From: JBNRMR01 sp050942895 | Lineage (GTDB): Bacteria > Bacillota > Clostridia > Christensenellales > UBA1750 | Length of the DNA stretch: 64,000 nucleotides | NCBI GenBank assembly: GCA_050942895.1 | Contig: JBMNOE010000004.1 | Location: 124,001 to 188,000, forward strand | Reading direction: 5' to 3' | Shown: piece by piece, positions 16,609 through 25,461 of the stretch | Numbering within the stretch: position 1 is the stretch's first letter | How the letters are laid out: each line of letters opens with the position of its first letter | Position numbers and translations under genes: made by a program | Notes under the pieces: generated by a model | What the model was told of the DNA's origin: nothing | Database searches by the model: none | The model's input: only the letters and a program-made list of their open reading frames with translations

Positions 16609-16859
16609 AAACGCATGTATAGTATTGACTATGCCATGCTGGGTTGCCGACGAATCGACTGCCAAGGGCATGGAAAACTGAATACTACAAGTGGTTTCTG
16701 TAACGGATTTCGCGGCGCATTGTGCAACGCTGCTTAACATTTCGTGTACAGAGCTTTTTTTTCCGCTTATTTTGCTTTCAGAATCGCTTTTTCGGTCATA
16801 TTCAAAGCCATCTTGCGCGGTTACAAAGCGCGCTATTAAAGGGAGGGTGATAAAGGCGT

Positions 16860-17708
16860 ATGAAATGCGATTTCCACATACATTCGCTGCATAGCGGAGA
16901 CGGTCAGGCGTCCATATACGAAATGTGCCGGGCTGCAGCCTCAAAGGGCTTTTCTGCCGTCTGCTTCACAGAGCATCATGATCTTGGCCTTTTTTCGCAG
17001 GAGACTCAAGCGTATATCGAAAAAAATATGCCGGGCTTTGCGCCTTTTCGCATTGAAGATCCGAAGGCCTATCAGAGGGAAGTTATCAAGGCCAGGGAGG
17101 ACTTTCCGGAGCTTGAGGTGCTTTTGGGGGTTGAGCTGGGCGCTGCCTCGCTGATGGACGAAGGGGGCCTGGACATAATTGAGCTGCTGCCCCTTGACTA
17201 TCTGCTGATCTCCTGCCATGATGCCGGAGGGATAGACCCTTACCTGAGGCTGTGCTACGAGGGCAGGGAAAGGGTGCAGGTGATAGAGGCCTATCTTAAG
17301 TCAATGCATGACGGAATGCTGGCGGCCCAAAGCTTCGACGGCCTTGCCCACATCGGCTATGTATACCGGTACATAAAGCGCTACGGCCTTTACGGCGAGG
17401 ATGGCTGGCGATATAATGCCGGAGACTGCCCAGAAATTTTGGATGCCGTGTTAAAAATGGTCATTGAAAAGGGGGCTGCGCTGGAGGTGAACATGAGCGG
17501 CTGGGGCGAGGGATATTCGATGCCGGACATCGCCGTGCTGAAAAGATATGTTCACCTTGGCGGAGAGGCCGCAATATATGCATCAGACGCTCACCGCCCT
17601 GAAGATATCGGCCGATATTACCGCGAAGCGCTGGAAATAATGAAGGCGTCGGGTGTAAAATATCTGGCGGAATACAGACAAAGAAAAAAGACGTTTACGA
17701 AAATATAG
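16860..17708 (+). CDS. PHP-domain phosphatase, histidinol-phosphatase (HisJ)-like
   Basis: 282 residues. The PHP metal site is seen in DFHIHSLHSGDGQ (residues 4-16), CFTEHHD (about 35-41), GVELG, ISCHD and YASDAHRPEDIGRYY near residue 245. Length and motifs match HisJ, which removes phosphate from L-histidinol phosphate. Without other his genes nearby, another phosphoester substrate is possible. ATG preceded by GGGAGGGTG about 10 nt upstream. Its stop lies 15 bp before the ABC exporter pair, so it may be co-transcribed with them. Confidence 0.8.
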   Translation: MKCDFHIHSLHSGDGQASIYEMCRAAASKGFSAVCFTEHHDLGLFSQETQAYIEKNMPGFAPFRIEDPKAYQREVIKAREDFPELEVLLGVELGAASLMDEGGLDIIELLPLDYLLISCHDAGGIDPYLRLCYEGRERVQVIEAYLKSMHDGMLAAQSFDGLAHIGYVYRYIKRYGLYGEDGWRYNAGDCPEILDAVLKMVIEKGAALEVNMSGWGEGYSMPDIAVLKRYVHLGGEAAIYASDAHRPEDIGRYYREALEIMKASGVKYLAEYRQRKKTFTKI

Positions 17709-17723
17709 CGGAGGTAATCCAAT

Positions 17724-19475
17724 ATGGGCACTTTCAAAAAGGTGCTGAGACTGTGCAAGCCTTATACAAAAAATATCGGCCTGGGGATAATGTTTTTGTT
17801 ATTCATGAACACGACCAGGCTGATCATGCCAAGACTGACGGGAAAGATAATCGACGATGTGATAAAGGGCGGCGATTACGATATGCTCTATAAAATCGTC
17901 GCTATAATCCTGGTCATGGTCACAATAAGGGCGCTAAGCCATTACATGAGGAACATAAACTTTGAAAGGGCCTCCCAGGGCGTGGTGTATGACCTGCGGG
18001 TGGGGCTTTACGGCCATTTGCAGAAGATGCCCTTCGAGTTTTTCGACAAGAACAGGATAGGCGAGATCATGTCCAGAATGACGGGCGATATCGAGGGCAT
18101 AAGAAACTTTGTTGCCGGCGGCATAAACCAGATATGCGAAAACTTCGTTTGGTTTTTTGGCTCTATGATATTTCTGTTTATGCTGGAATGGCGGCTGACC
18201 TTTGTAATTTTGGCCATATCTCCCTTTGTGGCATGGAGCGCCATGCGCTTTTCAAAATATGTGCGGCCTGCCCACAAGGCAATGCGGGAGCAAAATGCAG
18301 TCCTGAACACCCGCGCTCAGGAAAACATCGCCGGAATGAGAGTCGTCAAGGCCTTTGCCCGGGAGGACTATGAAAAAGAACTCTTTGACAAGGAAAACAT
18401 GATGACCTATCAGATGCAGATGCGCTGGGTGACCCTTTGGGCCAAGTATTACCCGATAATGGACGTGTTTGCAAGCCTGTGCATGCCGGCGGCGCTCATA
18501 TTCGGCGGCTACATGGTGGTGGACGGAAGCATGACCCTGGGCGATCTGGTGGCATTCACCGGCTACATATGGATGATAAACTCCCCCATGCGCTCCGTGG
18601 GCAATATAATCAACATGCTTACCAACACCCTTACCTCTGCGGAGAAGCTGTTTTACTACCGCGAGCTTGGGCCCTCCATCCGCAACAGGCCCGGCTGCAT
18701 ATCCTCCGAGGATATAAAGGGTGAGGTGGAGTTTAAGAACGTCACATTCAGCTACGGTGACGAGAAGGTGCTGCACGATATCTCCTTCAAGGCAGAGGAG
18801 GGCGAAACCATCGCCATAATGGGCCTTACAGGCAGCGGAAAGACAAGCGTGGTAAACCTTATGGCGAGATTCTATGAAACTAATGTGGGCGAGGTGCTGA
18901 TCGACGGCGTGGACGTGCGCAATTACGACCTGCACTCCCTTAGAAACAATATCGGCTATGTTGCCCAGGAGACATTCCTTTTCAGCGAGACCATAGCAAA
19001 CAACATCGCCTTCGGCAGGCCGGGGGCGTCGATGGAGGCCATCGAGAAGGCGGCAAGGATTGCCCAGGCGCATGAGTTCATCACCCATATGCCCGATGGC
19101 TATGAGACAGTCGTCGGCGAGCGGGGCATGGGCCTTTCGGGCGGGCAAAAACAGCGGGTGGCCATCGCCAGGGCGCTGCTTTACAACCCGCGCATTCTGG
19201 TGATGGACGACTCGACCTCCGCGGTGGACATGGAAACCGAGTTCGACATCCAAAATCAGCTCAGGAGCGAGATGGGCAAGCGCACCACATTTATAATCGC
19301 CCACAGGATATCCTCCGTGAAGGATGCCGACATGATTCTGGTGCTGGAGAACGGCAGGATAGCCGAGCGTGGAAGCCACGACGAGCTGATTGAACAGCAG
19401 GGGATATATTATGGCATGTTCAACGACCAGTACAGCGACTATGACAGAGCAAGGGCAGGTGTTATGAATGGCTAG
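17724..19475 (+). CDS. ABC exporter half, subunit with degenerate Walker B
   Basis: 583 residues, a six-helix transmembrane domain (about 1-310) and an ATPase domain (about 330-575). Walker A is GLTGSGKTS, the signature LSGGQ is intact, and the H-loop is IAHRISS. Walker B reads RILVMDDSTS, with Asp where the catalytic Glu normally is. This is the mark of the non-hydrolytic half of heterodimeric exporters such as BmrC/BmrD. It overlaps the next gene by 8 nt. Drug, lipid or peptide export is likely; the substrate is not predictable. SD GGAGG 9 nt upstream. Confidence 0.92.
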   Translation: MGTFKKVLRLCKPYTKNIGLGIMFLLFMNTTRLIMPRLTGKIIDDVIKGGDYDMLYKIVAIILVMVTIRALSHYMRNINFERASQGVVYDLRVGLYGHLQKMPFEFFDKNRIGEIMSRMTGDIEGIRNFVAGGINQICENFVWFFGSMIFLFMLEWRLTFVILAISPFVAWSAMRFSKYVRPAHKAMREQNAVLNTRAQENIAGMRVVKAFAREDYEKELFDKENMMTYQMQMRWVTLWAKYYPIMDVFASLCMPAALIFGGYMVVDGSMTLGDLVAFTGYIWMINSPMRSVGNIINMLTNTLTSAEKLFYYRELGPSIRNRPGCISSEDIKGEVEFKNVTFSYGDEKVLHDISFKAEEGETIAIMGLTGSGKTSVVNLMARFYETNVGEVLIDGVDVRNYDLHSLRNNIGYVAQETFLFSETIANNIAFGRPGASMEAIEKAARIAQAHEFITHMPDGYETVVGERGMGLSGGQKQRVAIARALLYNPRILVMDDSTSAVDMETEFDIQNQLRSEMGKRTTFIIAHRISSVKDADMILVLENGRIAERGSHDELIEQQGIYYGMFNDQYSDYDRARAGVMNG

Positions 19476-21261
19476 GCTGAGAGTTATAGACGATGAGGCA
19501 TTAGAAAGACCGTTTAATAAGGACCAATTTTTCAGGCTCCTTAAATATCTGAAGCCGTACAAATGGCGGATGCTTCTGTCGCTTTTGCTGATGATAATCG
19601 CCGCGGTGTCATCGCTTATGATACCGATGCTGATGTCAAAGGCAATAAACAATTCCCTGGAAACCGGCGACATGCGCTACTTTCCCTTATATATAATCGG
19701 CATGGTTGTGATGAGCATAACGGGCGCCATATGCCTTCGCTACAGGGTCATAATAATGGATACCCTGGGCCGGCGGGCAATTGCCCAGCTAAGGCAGGAT
19801 CTGTTCGACCATATTCAGGGCCTGTCCTTCTCGTTTTTTGACTCAAGGTCGGCGGGGAAAATAATGGTGAGGGTCATAAACGACGTCAACGCCCTGATAA
19901 ACCTTTTTACCGACGGCATAGTCAACGTTATAATCGATTGCTTCAACATAGTTATCATTTTGATACTTTTGCTTTCCATAAATGTCAAGATAACATTGAT
20001 AGGCATGAGCGTTTTGCCTCTGATACTCTTTTTGATGCTGAAGCTAAAGCGGGTTATCCGCAAAAGATGGCAGACCGTGCGGATGAAAACCTCCACCATG
20101 AACGGCTATCTCCACGAGAGCCTTGCCGGCATGAGGGTGACAGAGTCCTTCGTGCGCGAGGAGGAAAACTTCGATATATTCAGCGAGACAAACGAGGATA
20201 TAAAGCATTCGTGGATAAAAGCCATAAAGGTGAACAGCATCTTCTGGCCCAGTCTGGATTTATTTTCGATGGTCAGTACAGTGCTTGTATACATATTCGG
20301 CGTGCGGTTCATGCAGGCGGAGGGCCTTCTTGTTGGAGATCTGATACTGATAATCAACTATCTGGGCCGCTTTTGGGATCCTTTAAACAGCCTTTCACAG
20401 TTCTACAACAACATGCTTTCGGCGATGGCATCCCTTGAGCGCATATATGAAATAATGGACACGCCGGCGGATATTGCCAGCAAGGAGAACGCGCCGGATT
20501 TGCCGCCCATAAAGGGCGAGGTGACATTCGACCATGTTTTCTTCAGCTACGATCCAGAAAAAGAAGTGCTGCATGATGTCAGCTTCACGGTAAAGCCGGG
20601 GCAGACTATCGCGCTGGTGGGGCCAACGGGGTCGGGCAAGTCCACGGTGGTAAACCTGATAAGCCGCTTTTACGACGCCACAGCCGGCCGCGTTCTTATC
20701 GACGGTCACGATGTCAAGGAAGTGGAGCTCAACTCAATGCGCAGGCAGATGAGCGTTATGATGCAGGATAGCTTCATTTTCTCAGGCACGGTAATGGACA
20801 ACATCCGCTATGGCAGGCTGGACGCCACCGAGGAGGAGATCATCGAGGCGGCAAAGAGCGTACACGCCCATGACTTCATAATGGCGATGGAAAAGGGCTA
20901 CCAAACCGAGGTGAACGAGCGCGGGTCAAGGCTCAGCGTTGGCCAAAGGCAGCTCATATCCTTTGCGAGGGCGCTGCTGAATGATCCCCGGATACTGATA
21001 CTTGACGAGGCCACCTCCTCAATAGACACTAAGACCGAGAAGATCATCCAAAGCGCGCTGGAAAGGCTGCTGGTGGGGCGCACATCATTCGTTATCGCCC
21101 ACAGATTATCCACCATCCGCAAGGCCGATTGCATTTTCGTCATAGAGGACGGGGGCATAAAGGAGTCCGGCACTCATGAGGAGCTGATAGCTTTGGGCGG
21201 CTTCTACGCCAATCTGGTCGAAGCTCAGTATAGATTCCTTTACGAGAAAAAGCCGGCTTAG
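19468..21261 (+). CDS. ABC exporter half, subunit with intact Walker B and altered signature
   Basis: 597 residues: transmembrane domain (about 30-320) and ATPase (about 350-590). Walker A is GPTGSGKST, Walker B ends RILILDEATSS with the catalytic Glu, and the H-loop is IAHRLST. The signature reads LSVGQ instead of LSGGQ. The changed signature faces the degenerate Walker A/B of the partner, so the pair has one consensus ATP site (this subunit's Walker B with the partner's LSGGQ) and one degenerate site. Translation is coupled to the upstream gene by overlap. Confidence 0.92.
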   Translation: MARLRVIDDEALERPFNKDQFFRLLKYLKPYKWRMLLSLLLMIIAAVSSLMIPMLMSKAINNSLETGDMRYFPLYIIGMVVMSITGAICLRYRVIIMDTLGRRAIAQLRQDLFDHIQGLSFSFFDSRSAGKIMVRVINDVNALINLFTDGIVNVIIDCFNIVIILILLLSINVKITLIGMSVLPLILFLMLKLKRVIRKRWQTVRMKTSTMNGYLHESLAGMRVTESFVREEENFDIFSETNEDIKHSWIKAIKVNSIFWPSLDLFSMVSTVLVYIFGVRFMQAEGLLVGDLILIINYLGRFWDPLNSLSQFYNNMLSAMASLERIYEIMDTPADIASKENAPDLPPIKGEVTFDHVFFSYDPEKEVLHDVSFTVKPGQTIALVGPTGSGKSTVVNLISRFYDATAGRVLIDGHDVKEVELNSMRRQMSVMMQDSFIFSGTVMDNIRYGRLDATEEEIIEAAKSVHAHDFIMAMEKGYQTEVNERGSRLSVGQRQLISFARALLNDPRILILDEATSSIDTKTEKIIQSALERLLVGRTSFVIAHRLSTIRKADCIFVIEDGGIKESGTHEELIALGGFYANLVEAQYRFLYEKKPA

Positions 21262-21265
21262 CAGT

Positions 21266-21350
21266 TGGGGGTTGTGTTGGGGTTCCACCCCAGGCCCCGT
21301 CAGCTTTTAAAAAAGCTGGACCAAAACTCTATAGAACGCTTTTAAAATCT
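21266..21350 (+). repeat. Intergenic repeat family 1, plus-oriented copy
   Basis: GGGGTTCCACCCC, CCCCGTCAGCTTTTAAAAAAG, CTGGACCAAAACTCTATAGAAC. It is almost the reverse complement of 1548-1632 and shares order with the copies at 38028 and 48125. The rest of the gap to alr (21351-21609) holds only a promoter. Confidence 0.75.
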
Positions 21351-21461
21351 ATGAGGGTGAAGGGGGATTCCTCGAACACCTTTGGGCGTAGGGCAGGAGC
21401 TCTGCGTCCTCTTTTTTATTTAGCAAAATAAAGCGGCATAAGTGCAATACGGGGATGGGTA

Positions 21462-21470
21462 TGCTATAAT
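21462..21470 (+). promoter_or_regulatory. Extended -10 promoter upstream of alr
   Basis: TGCTATAAT; TATAAT at 21465-21470 with a weak -35 (GTGCAA) 17 bp before. It gives a 5' UTR of about 130 nt before alr. Confidence 0.6.
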
Positions 21471-21609
21471 AAGTTTAGCAATTTACGAAGGAAATCGCGG
21501 GTAGGCGGGCCCGGAGGAAAGGCCGCCGACAAACAAGATATGAGAAGTTTATAAGCATCCGGTTGCGGGGAAAATAAGGGCGATATAAACCGAAGGGAAA
21601 GTAAAAAAG

Positions 21610-22725
21610 ATGCTCAGGCCGACATGGGTGGAAATCAATTTAGGCAAACTGCGCCATAATATGGGCGAAATTCGCTCGCAGCTCTCGCCCCAAACGAAGC
21701 TTTTGGCGGTGGTAAAGGCGGATGCATATGGCCATGGAATGGTTAAGATAGCTGAGCAGGCGCTTTTAAGCGGCGCAGACATGCTCTGCGTTGCTATGCC
21801 GGAAGAGGGCCAAAAACTTCGCCAAAGCGGCATAGATGCTCCGGTGATTGTACTGGGCGGCGTCACGCAGGAGGGCATGGAGGCGTCGGTGGAGCATGGG
21901 CTGATACAGACTGTTTATGACCGGGAATCGATAAGCTGGGCGCAAAAGGCCGCTGAAAGGCTGGGCTGCACGGCTTTTGTTGATATAAAGATTGACACGG
22001 GCATGAACCGCATCGGCATAAAGGGCGCGGCAGAAGCGAGAGAGCTTCTGGAAGCGCTTGCGATATCGAAAAATGTGAAAGTTCATGGCGCATACACCCA
22101 TTACGCCGTTTCCGAGGAGGATGACGACTTCACATGCGCTCAGTTTCAATGCTTTTTAAAAGCGGTGGAGCCGATAAAGGCGGCATATCCTGAAATTATG
22201 CTGCACAGCTCCAACAGTGCGGGGGTTTTTCTGCATGAATACCTGCATCTGGACGGAGTGCGATGCGGGATCGTAATGTATGGCAGCGCGCCGGCTTTCG
22301 GCATGGAGGCCGGCCTGGAACCCATTTTGAGCTGGAAAACCCGGGTGATGCATGTGAAGGAAGTGGAAGCGGGCGAGTCCGTGGGCTATGGCAGGACATA
22401 TTTCACCCGCGGGCGGACGAAAATTGCCACTTTGCCGGTGGGCTATGGCGACGGCTATATCCGCGCGCTAGGCAACAAGGCGCATGTGCTGCTGGGGGGC
22501 AGACCCGCAAAGGTGATCGGGCGGGTGTGCATGGATCAGATAATGGTGGATGTGACGGATATTGACGTGAAAAACGGCGACGAAGCCGTGCTGATCGGCA
22601 GACAGGGCGAAAATGAAATCACCCCTTGGGACATGGCGCTTTGGGCGGATACAATCCCCTATGAAATCACGCTGGCGATAACGCAGCGGGTTCCGAAGAT
22701 ATATATTGCGGAGGGGGAATCATGA
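21610..22725 (+). CDS. alr: Alanine racemase
   Basis: 371 residues, full length. It converts L- to D-alanine for peptidoglycan with PLP. The Schiff-base lysine is in LLAVVKADAYGHG (about residues 33-45). The family segments IDTGMNRIG and GVRCGIVMYG follow, and the catalytic Tyr region VGYGRTYFT lies near residue 260. The C-terminal domain has RVCMDQIMVDVT and PYEITLAI. The ATG at 21610 is the first residue of the conserved MLRPTWVEINL start. Its stop overlaps the start of the next gene (ATGA), so the two are translationally coupled. Confidence 0.96.
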   Translation: MLRPTWVEINLGKLRHNMGEIRSQLSPQTKLLAVVKADAYGHGMVKIAEQALLSGADMLCVAMPEEGQKLRQSGIDAPVIVLGGVTQEGMEASVEHGLIQTVYDRESISWAQKAAERLGCTAFVDIKIDTGMNRIGIKGAAEARELLEALAISKNVKVHGAYTHYAVSEEDDDFTCAQFQCFLKAVEPIKAAYPEIMLHSSNSAGVFLHEYLHLDGVRCGIVMYGSAPAFGMEAGLEPILSWKTRVMHVKEVEAGESVGYGRTYFTRGRTKIATLPVGYGDGYIRALGNKAHVLLGGRPAKVIGRVCMDQIMVDVTDIDVKNGDEAVLIGRQGENEITPWDMALWADTIPYEITLAITQRVPKIYIAEGES

Positions 22726-23330
22726 AAATCTCGAAGATCAAGGCCGATATAAGAAAAAATATAAGGCAGCAAAGGGTTGATCTTTCCGCCGCTGAAAGGG
22801 AGCTTTTTTCTTGTAAGTTGGTTCAAAATGTGTTATCGTGGGAGATATATAAAAGGGCCGGGGCTGTGATGATATATTACCCCATGTCCGGAGAGATCGA
22901 CCTGCTGGAGCTGACAAGAACCTCTGGGGGAAAGAGGTTTTTCATGCCCATAACCGGGGAGAACTTTACCATGACGGTTGGTGAATATTCGGGCGGTGGG
23001 CTGATCCGCGGACTGATTCGCGGGAGTCATGGAATTTGGGAGCCGCAGGAAAGCTCCCACGACGCCGATATCGACCTGGTGCTGGCGCCGGCTGTGGCCT
23101 GCGACAGGCTGGGTACAAGGCTAGGTCAGGGCGGCGGCTATTACGACCGGTTTTTGCGGCGTATGAAAGAAAGTGGGAAAAGCGGGAAAAATGTCGTCTT
23201 TGCGGCGACAGTTTATGACTTTCAGATGATGGACATTTTGCCTGCGGAGCCCCACGATATGAAGATGGATTATGTGGTCACGCCATCGGGGATATTTTCG
23301 CCGCAAATGATGAAGCATGAAACTCGATGA
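22722..23330 (+). CDS. 5-formyltetrahydrofolate cyclo-ligase family protein
   Basis: 202 residues. The enzyme turns 5-formyl-THF into 5,10-methenyl-THF with ATP. An Arg/Lys-rich N-terminus (KADIRKNIRQQR), IYYPMSGEIDLLEL, and the nucleotide-binding LGQGGGYYDRFL (about 138-149) are diagnostic. The end is DYVVTPSGIF. The start overlaps alr by 4 nt. Clustering with alr is not a known functional link, so it is probably just co-transcription. Confidence 0.92.
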   Translation: MKISKIKADIRKNIRQQRVDLSAAERELFSCKLVQNVLSWEIYKRAGAVMIYYPMSGEIDLLELTRTSGGKRFFMPITGENFTMTVGEYSGGGLIRGLIRGSHGIWEPQESSHDADIDLVLAPAVACDRLGTRLGQGGGYYDRFLRRMKESGKSGKNVVFAATVYDFQMMDILPAEPHDMKMDYVVTPSGIFSPQMMKHETR

Positions 23331-23360
23331 TAATGAGCAAAGGAGCATGGGGGGAATTTG

Positions 23361-23996
23361 ATGAAAGTGTTTAACAAGCGCAATGTCTTGGACGCGCTGA
23401 AGGTAATCGGCGTGATGCTGGTCATAGTGATGCTCTGCTTTTTTATCGGCACTGCTTCGCTTTCAGGGGAGGGAGTATTTAACTGGATTCTGTTTGCGGC
23501 ATTTTTGCTGGTATACTTCTTGTCTGGGTTCATAGACGGATCAGTTCGCGGCGAAGGCGAGTGCCGGCAGAGTGAAAGGCTGGAAAATCAGACGAAAAGA
23601 ACCGGCATTCCGCTGGATGAGGACGAAATCGCCAGGAAGTTCAGCCCGAAAAAGGGAGCGTCGGTGGCGTTCATGGCGGCGATTCCGGGGATTGTGCTGT
23701 TTCTTTTGGCAGTGATAACCGCCGACGGAAACGATATTCTGCGGGCGGCCACGCGCATATATTTTACGCCTTATCTTAAGCTGTTCAGCGCTGGTGCTCA
23801 GCTATGGCAAGTGCTTCTGATATATTTTGCAGGAGCCGTGGTCTATCCGGCTTTGTATTTCGCCGGCTATATGAGCGGCCCCAGGCAGCATAGCAAGATA
23901 AAACAGATAATTAAGCAGAACGATGAGGACTACAAGAAGGGCATCAGGCGCAGGCGCCCAAAACCCAAGAAGCGGCGCAGGAGTTTTTTTGGGTAA
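23361..23996 (+). CDS. Putative membrane protein with a basic C-terminal tail
   Basis: 211 residues from the ATG at 23361, with GGGGGG 5 nt upstream. Hydrophobic helices lie at about 15-35, 38-60, 105-125 and 145-170. The cytosolic part holds an EDEIARKFSPKKGA stretch, and the last 15 residues are almost all Arg, Lys or Pro. I do not recognise the family. It follows the folate cyclo-ligase after 30 bp and could be the third gene of the alr transcript. Confidence 0.65.
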   Translation: MKVFNKRNVLDALKVIGVMLVIVMLCFFIGTASLSGEGVFNWILFAAFLLVYFLSGFIDGSVRGEGECRQSERLENQTKRTGIPLDEDEIARKFSPKKGASVAFMAAIPGIVLFLLAVITADGNDILRAATRIYFTPYLKLFSAGAQLWQVLLIYFAGAVVYPALYFAGYMSGPRQHSKIKQIIKQNDEDYKKGIRRRRPKPKKRRRSFFG

Positions 23997-24017
23997 TTGA
24001 ATAAATGAGCGCGAGAT

Positions 24018-24131
24018 GAAAAAAACCGCCGGAAGATTTTACCGGCGGTAGGCCGGCAGCATTTGCCGGCTCTGGCATGGCCAGACAGAGTAGGAGGAGT
24101 GACCAACGAATATCGGTGCATTGCCCGATGC
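24018..24131. other. Array of four hairpins upstream of ychF; outermost acts as a minus-strand terminator
   Basis: Four perfect stems in 105 bp: ACCGCCGG/CCGGCGGT (24025-24049), GCCGGC/GCCGGC (24052-24070), TCTGGC/GCCAGA (24071-24085) and ATCGG/CCGAT (24112-24129). Seven adenines precede the first stem (24019-24025), so on the minus strand it is a textbook terminator although no minus-strand gene precedes it. A GGAGGAGTG lies at 24093-24101. It matches no riboswitch class I know. It may be a 5' UTR structure of ychF or a minus-strand small RNA. From 24132 to 24243 there is AT-rich spacer. Confidence 0.55.
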
Positions 24132-24243
24132 TGTTATTCTCTGCTTCCTGCCTATTTTTATGCATAAAAATCAATTTATTTTCATTTCTCATGCTTTGAT
24201 ATCTGTTTATTTTTTTAAAATCTTTTATTTTTTGGAGGAACAA

Positions 24244-25344
24244 ATGAAGCTTGGTATCGTTGGCCTGCCCAATGTGGGCAAATCGACGCTGTTTAACGCG
24301 ATCACTAAGGCGGGCGCAGAGGCCGCTAACTATCCCTTTTGCACCATAGAGCCGAACACGGGCGTTGTCGCAGTGCCAGACAAAAGGCTGGACAAGCTGA
24401 CGGCCATATTTTCGTCGGCTAAGACTATCCCGGCGGCAATAGAGTTTGTGGATATCGCCGGCCTGGTCAAGGGCGCCAGCAGGGGAGAGGGCCTTGGCAA
24501 TAAGTTCCTTTCGCATATACGGGAAGTGGATGCAATCGTCCATGTTGTGCGCTGCTTTGAGGACGAAAACGTGGTGCATGTTGAGAAGGAAATCGGCCCA
24601 AGGCGGGATATCGAAACCATAAACATGGAGCTAATATATTCGGACATGGAGACCATCGGTAAAAGGATGGAAAGGGTTAAAAAGATTGCTCAGGCCGGAG
24701 ACGCCGGCGCAAAGCTGGAGGCCTTGGTGATGGATAAGCTTATGGAGGCCTTGGACAAGGGCCTTCCCGCAAGGTCTGTGGAGTTTGAAAACCAAGAGCA
24801 GAAGGATTGCCTGAAAGGGTTGTTCTTGCTGACATCAAAGCCGGTTTTATATGCTGCGAATATATCGGAAAGTGATATCGCTTTTGGTGAAACTGATAAT
24901 GATTTTGTACGGGAAGTGCGGCGCATCGCCATGGCGGAAAATTCTCAGGTTTTGGTGATAAGCGCCAAGGTGGAGGAGGAGATTTCTCAGCTTGAAGCAG
25001 AGGAAAAGGAAGCGTTCATCCGGGAACTGGGCATAGGAGAATCCGGCTTGGACAGGCTGGTCAAGGCCAGCTACGAGCTACTGGGCCTTATCAGCTTTTT
25101 GACGGCAGGGCCAAAGGAAACCCGTGCCTGGACCATCACAAAGGGAATGAGGGCGCCCCAGGCCGCAGGTAAAATTCACACCGACTTTGAGCGGGGGTTT
25201 ATTCGCGCGGAGGTGGTTGCCTATGATGACCTTGCCAGAGAGGGCTCCATGAACTCATGCAAGGAAAAAGGCTGTGTTAGGGTGGAAGGGAAAGAGTATA
25301 TCGTCAAGGATGGGGACGTGGTGCATTTTAGATTTAATGTATAG
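24244..25344 (+). CDS. ychF: Redox-regulated ATPase/GTPase YchF (OLA1 type)
   Basis: 366 residues from the ATG at 24244, which has TTTGGAGG 7 nt upstream. An upstream in-frame ATG at 24121 lacks an SD. The P-loop GLPNVGKSTLFNAI (6-19) and the switch segment CTIEPNTGVVAVPD are diagnostic, as is the ANISES (NxxE in place of NKxD) specificity loop near residue 205, which gives ATP preference. A coiled-coil insert lies at about 130-190 and the TGS domain at the C-terminus. The protein associates with ribosomes and responds to oxidative stress. Confidence 0.97.
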   Translation: MKLGIVGLPNVGKSTLFNAITKAGAEAANYPFCTIEPNTGVVAVPDKRLDKLTAIFSSAKTIPAAIEFVDIAGLVKGASRGEGLGNKFLSHIREVDAIVHVVRCFEDENVVHVEKEIGPRRDIETINMELIYSDMETIGKRMERVKKIAQAGDAGAKLEALVMDKLMEALDKGLPARSVEFENQEQKDCLKGLFLLTSKPVLYAANISESDIAFGETDNDFVREVRRIAMAENSQVLVISAKVEEEISQLEAEEKEAFIRELGIGESGLDRLVKASYELLGLISFLTAGPKETRAWTITKGMRAPQAAGKIHTDFERGFIRAEVVAYDDLAREGSMNSCKEKGCVRVEGKEYIVKDGDVVHFRFNV

Positions 25345-25381
25345 TCAGGCCCCAGGCAGGGCCTTTGGGCAGGCCCTTAAA

Positions 25382-25410
25382 TTGACGCAGAGCTGTGGTT
25401 GTGCTATTAT
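25382..25410 (+). promoter_or_regulatory. Sigma-A promoter of the LamG-like giant gene
   Basis: TTGACG (25382-25387), 17 bp, TATTAT (25405-25410), about 50 bp before the start codon. A GGGCCT/AGGCCC stem at about 25357-25378 may end ychF. Confidence 0.75.
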
Positions 25411-25461
25411 TTAGACATACAAAAATTTACATATGCAGGTGCATAAAAGAAAGGCGGCAAT

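Noticed and set aside
18252..19673. 473-codon minus-strand frame opposite the ABC exporter genes
   Set aside because: It crosses the junction of two well-defined ABC genes, has no family features and no SD; a shadow of GC-biased third positions.
21471..21609. Riboswitch in the 5' UTR of alr
   Set aside because: I see only short GC-rich stems and no conserved riboswitch core.
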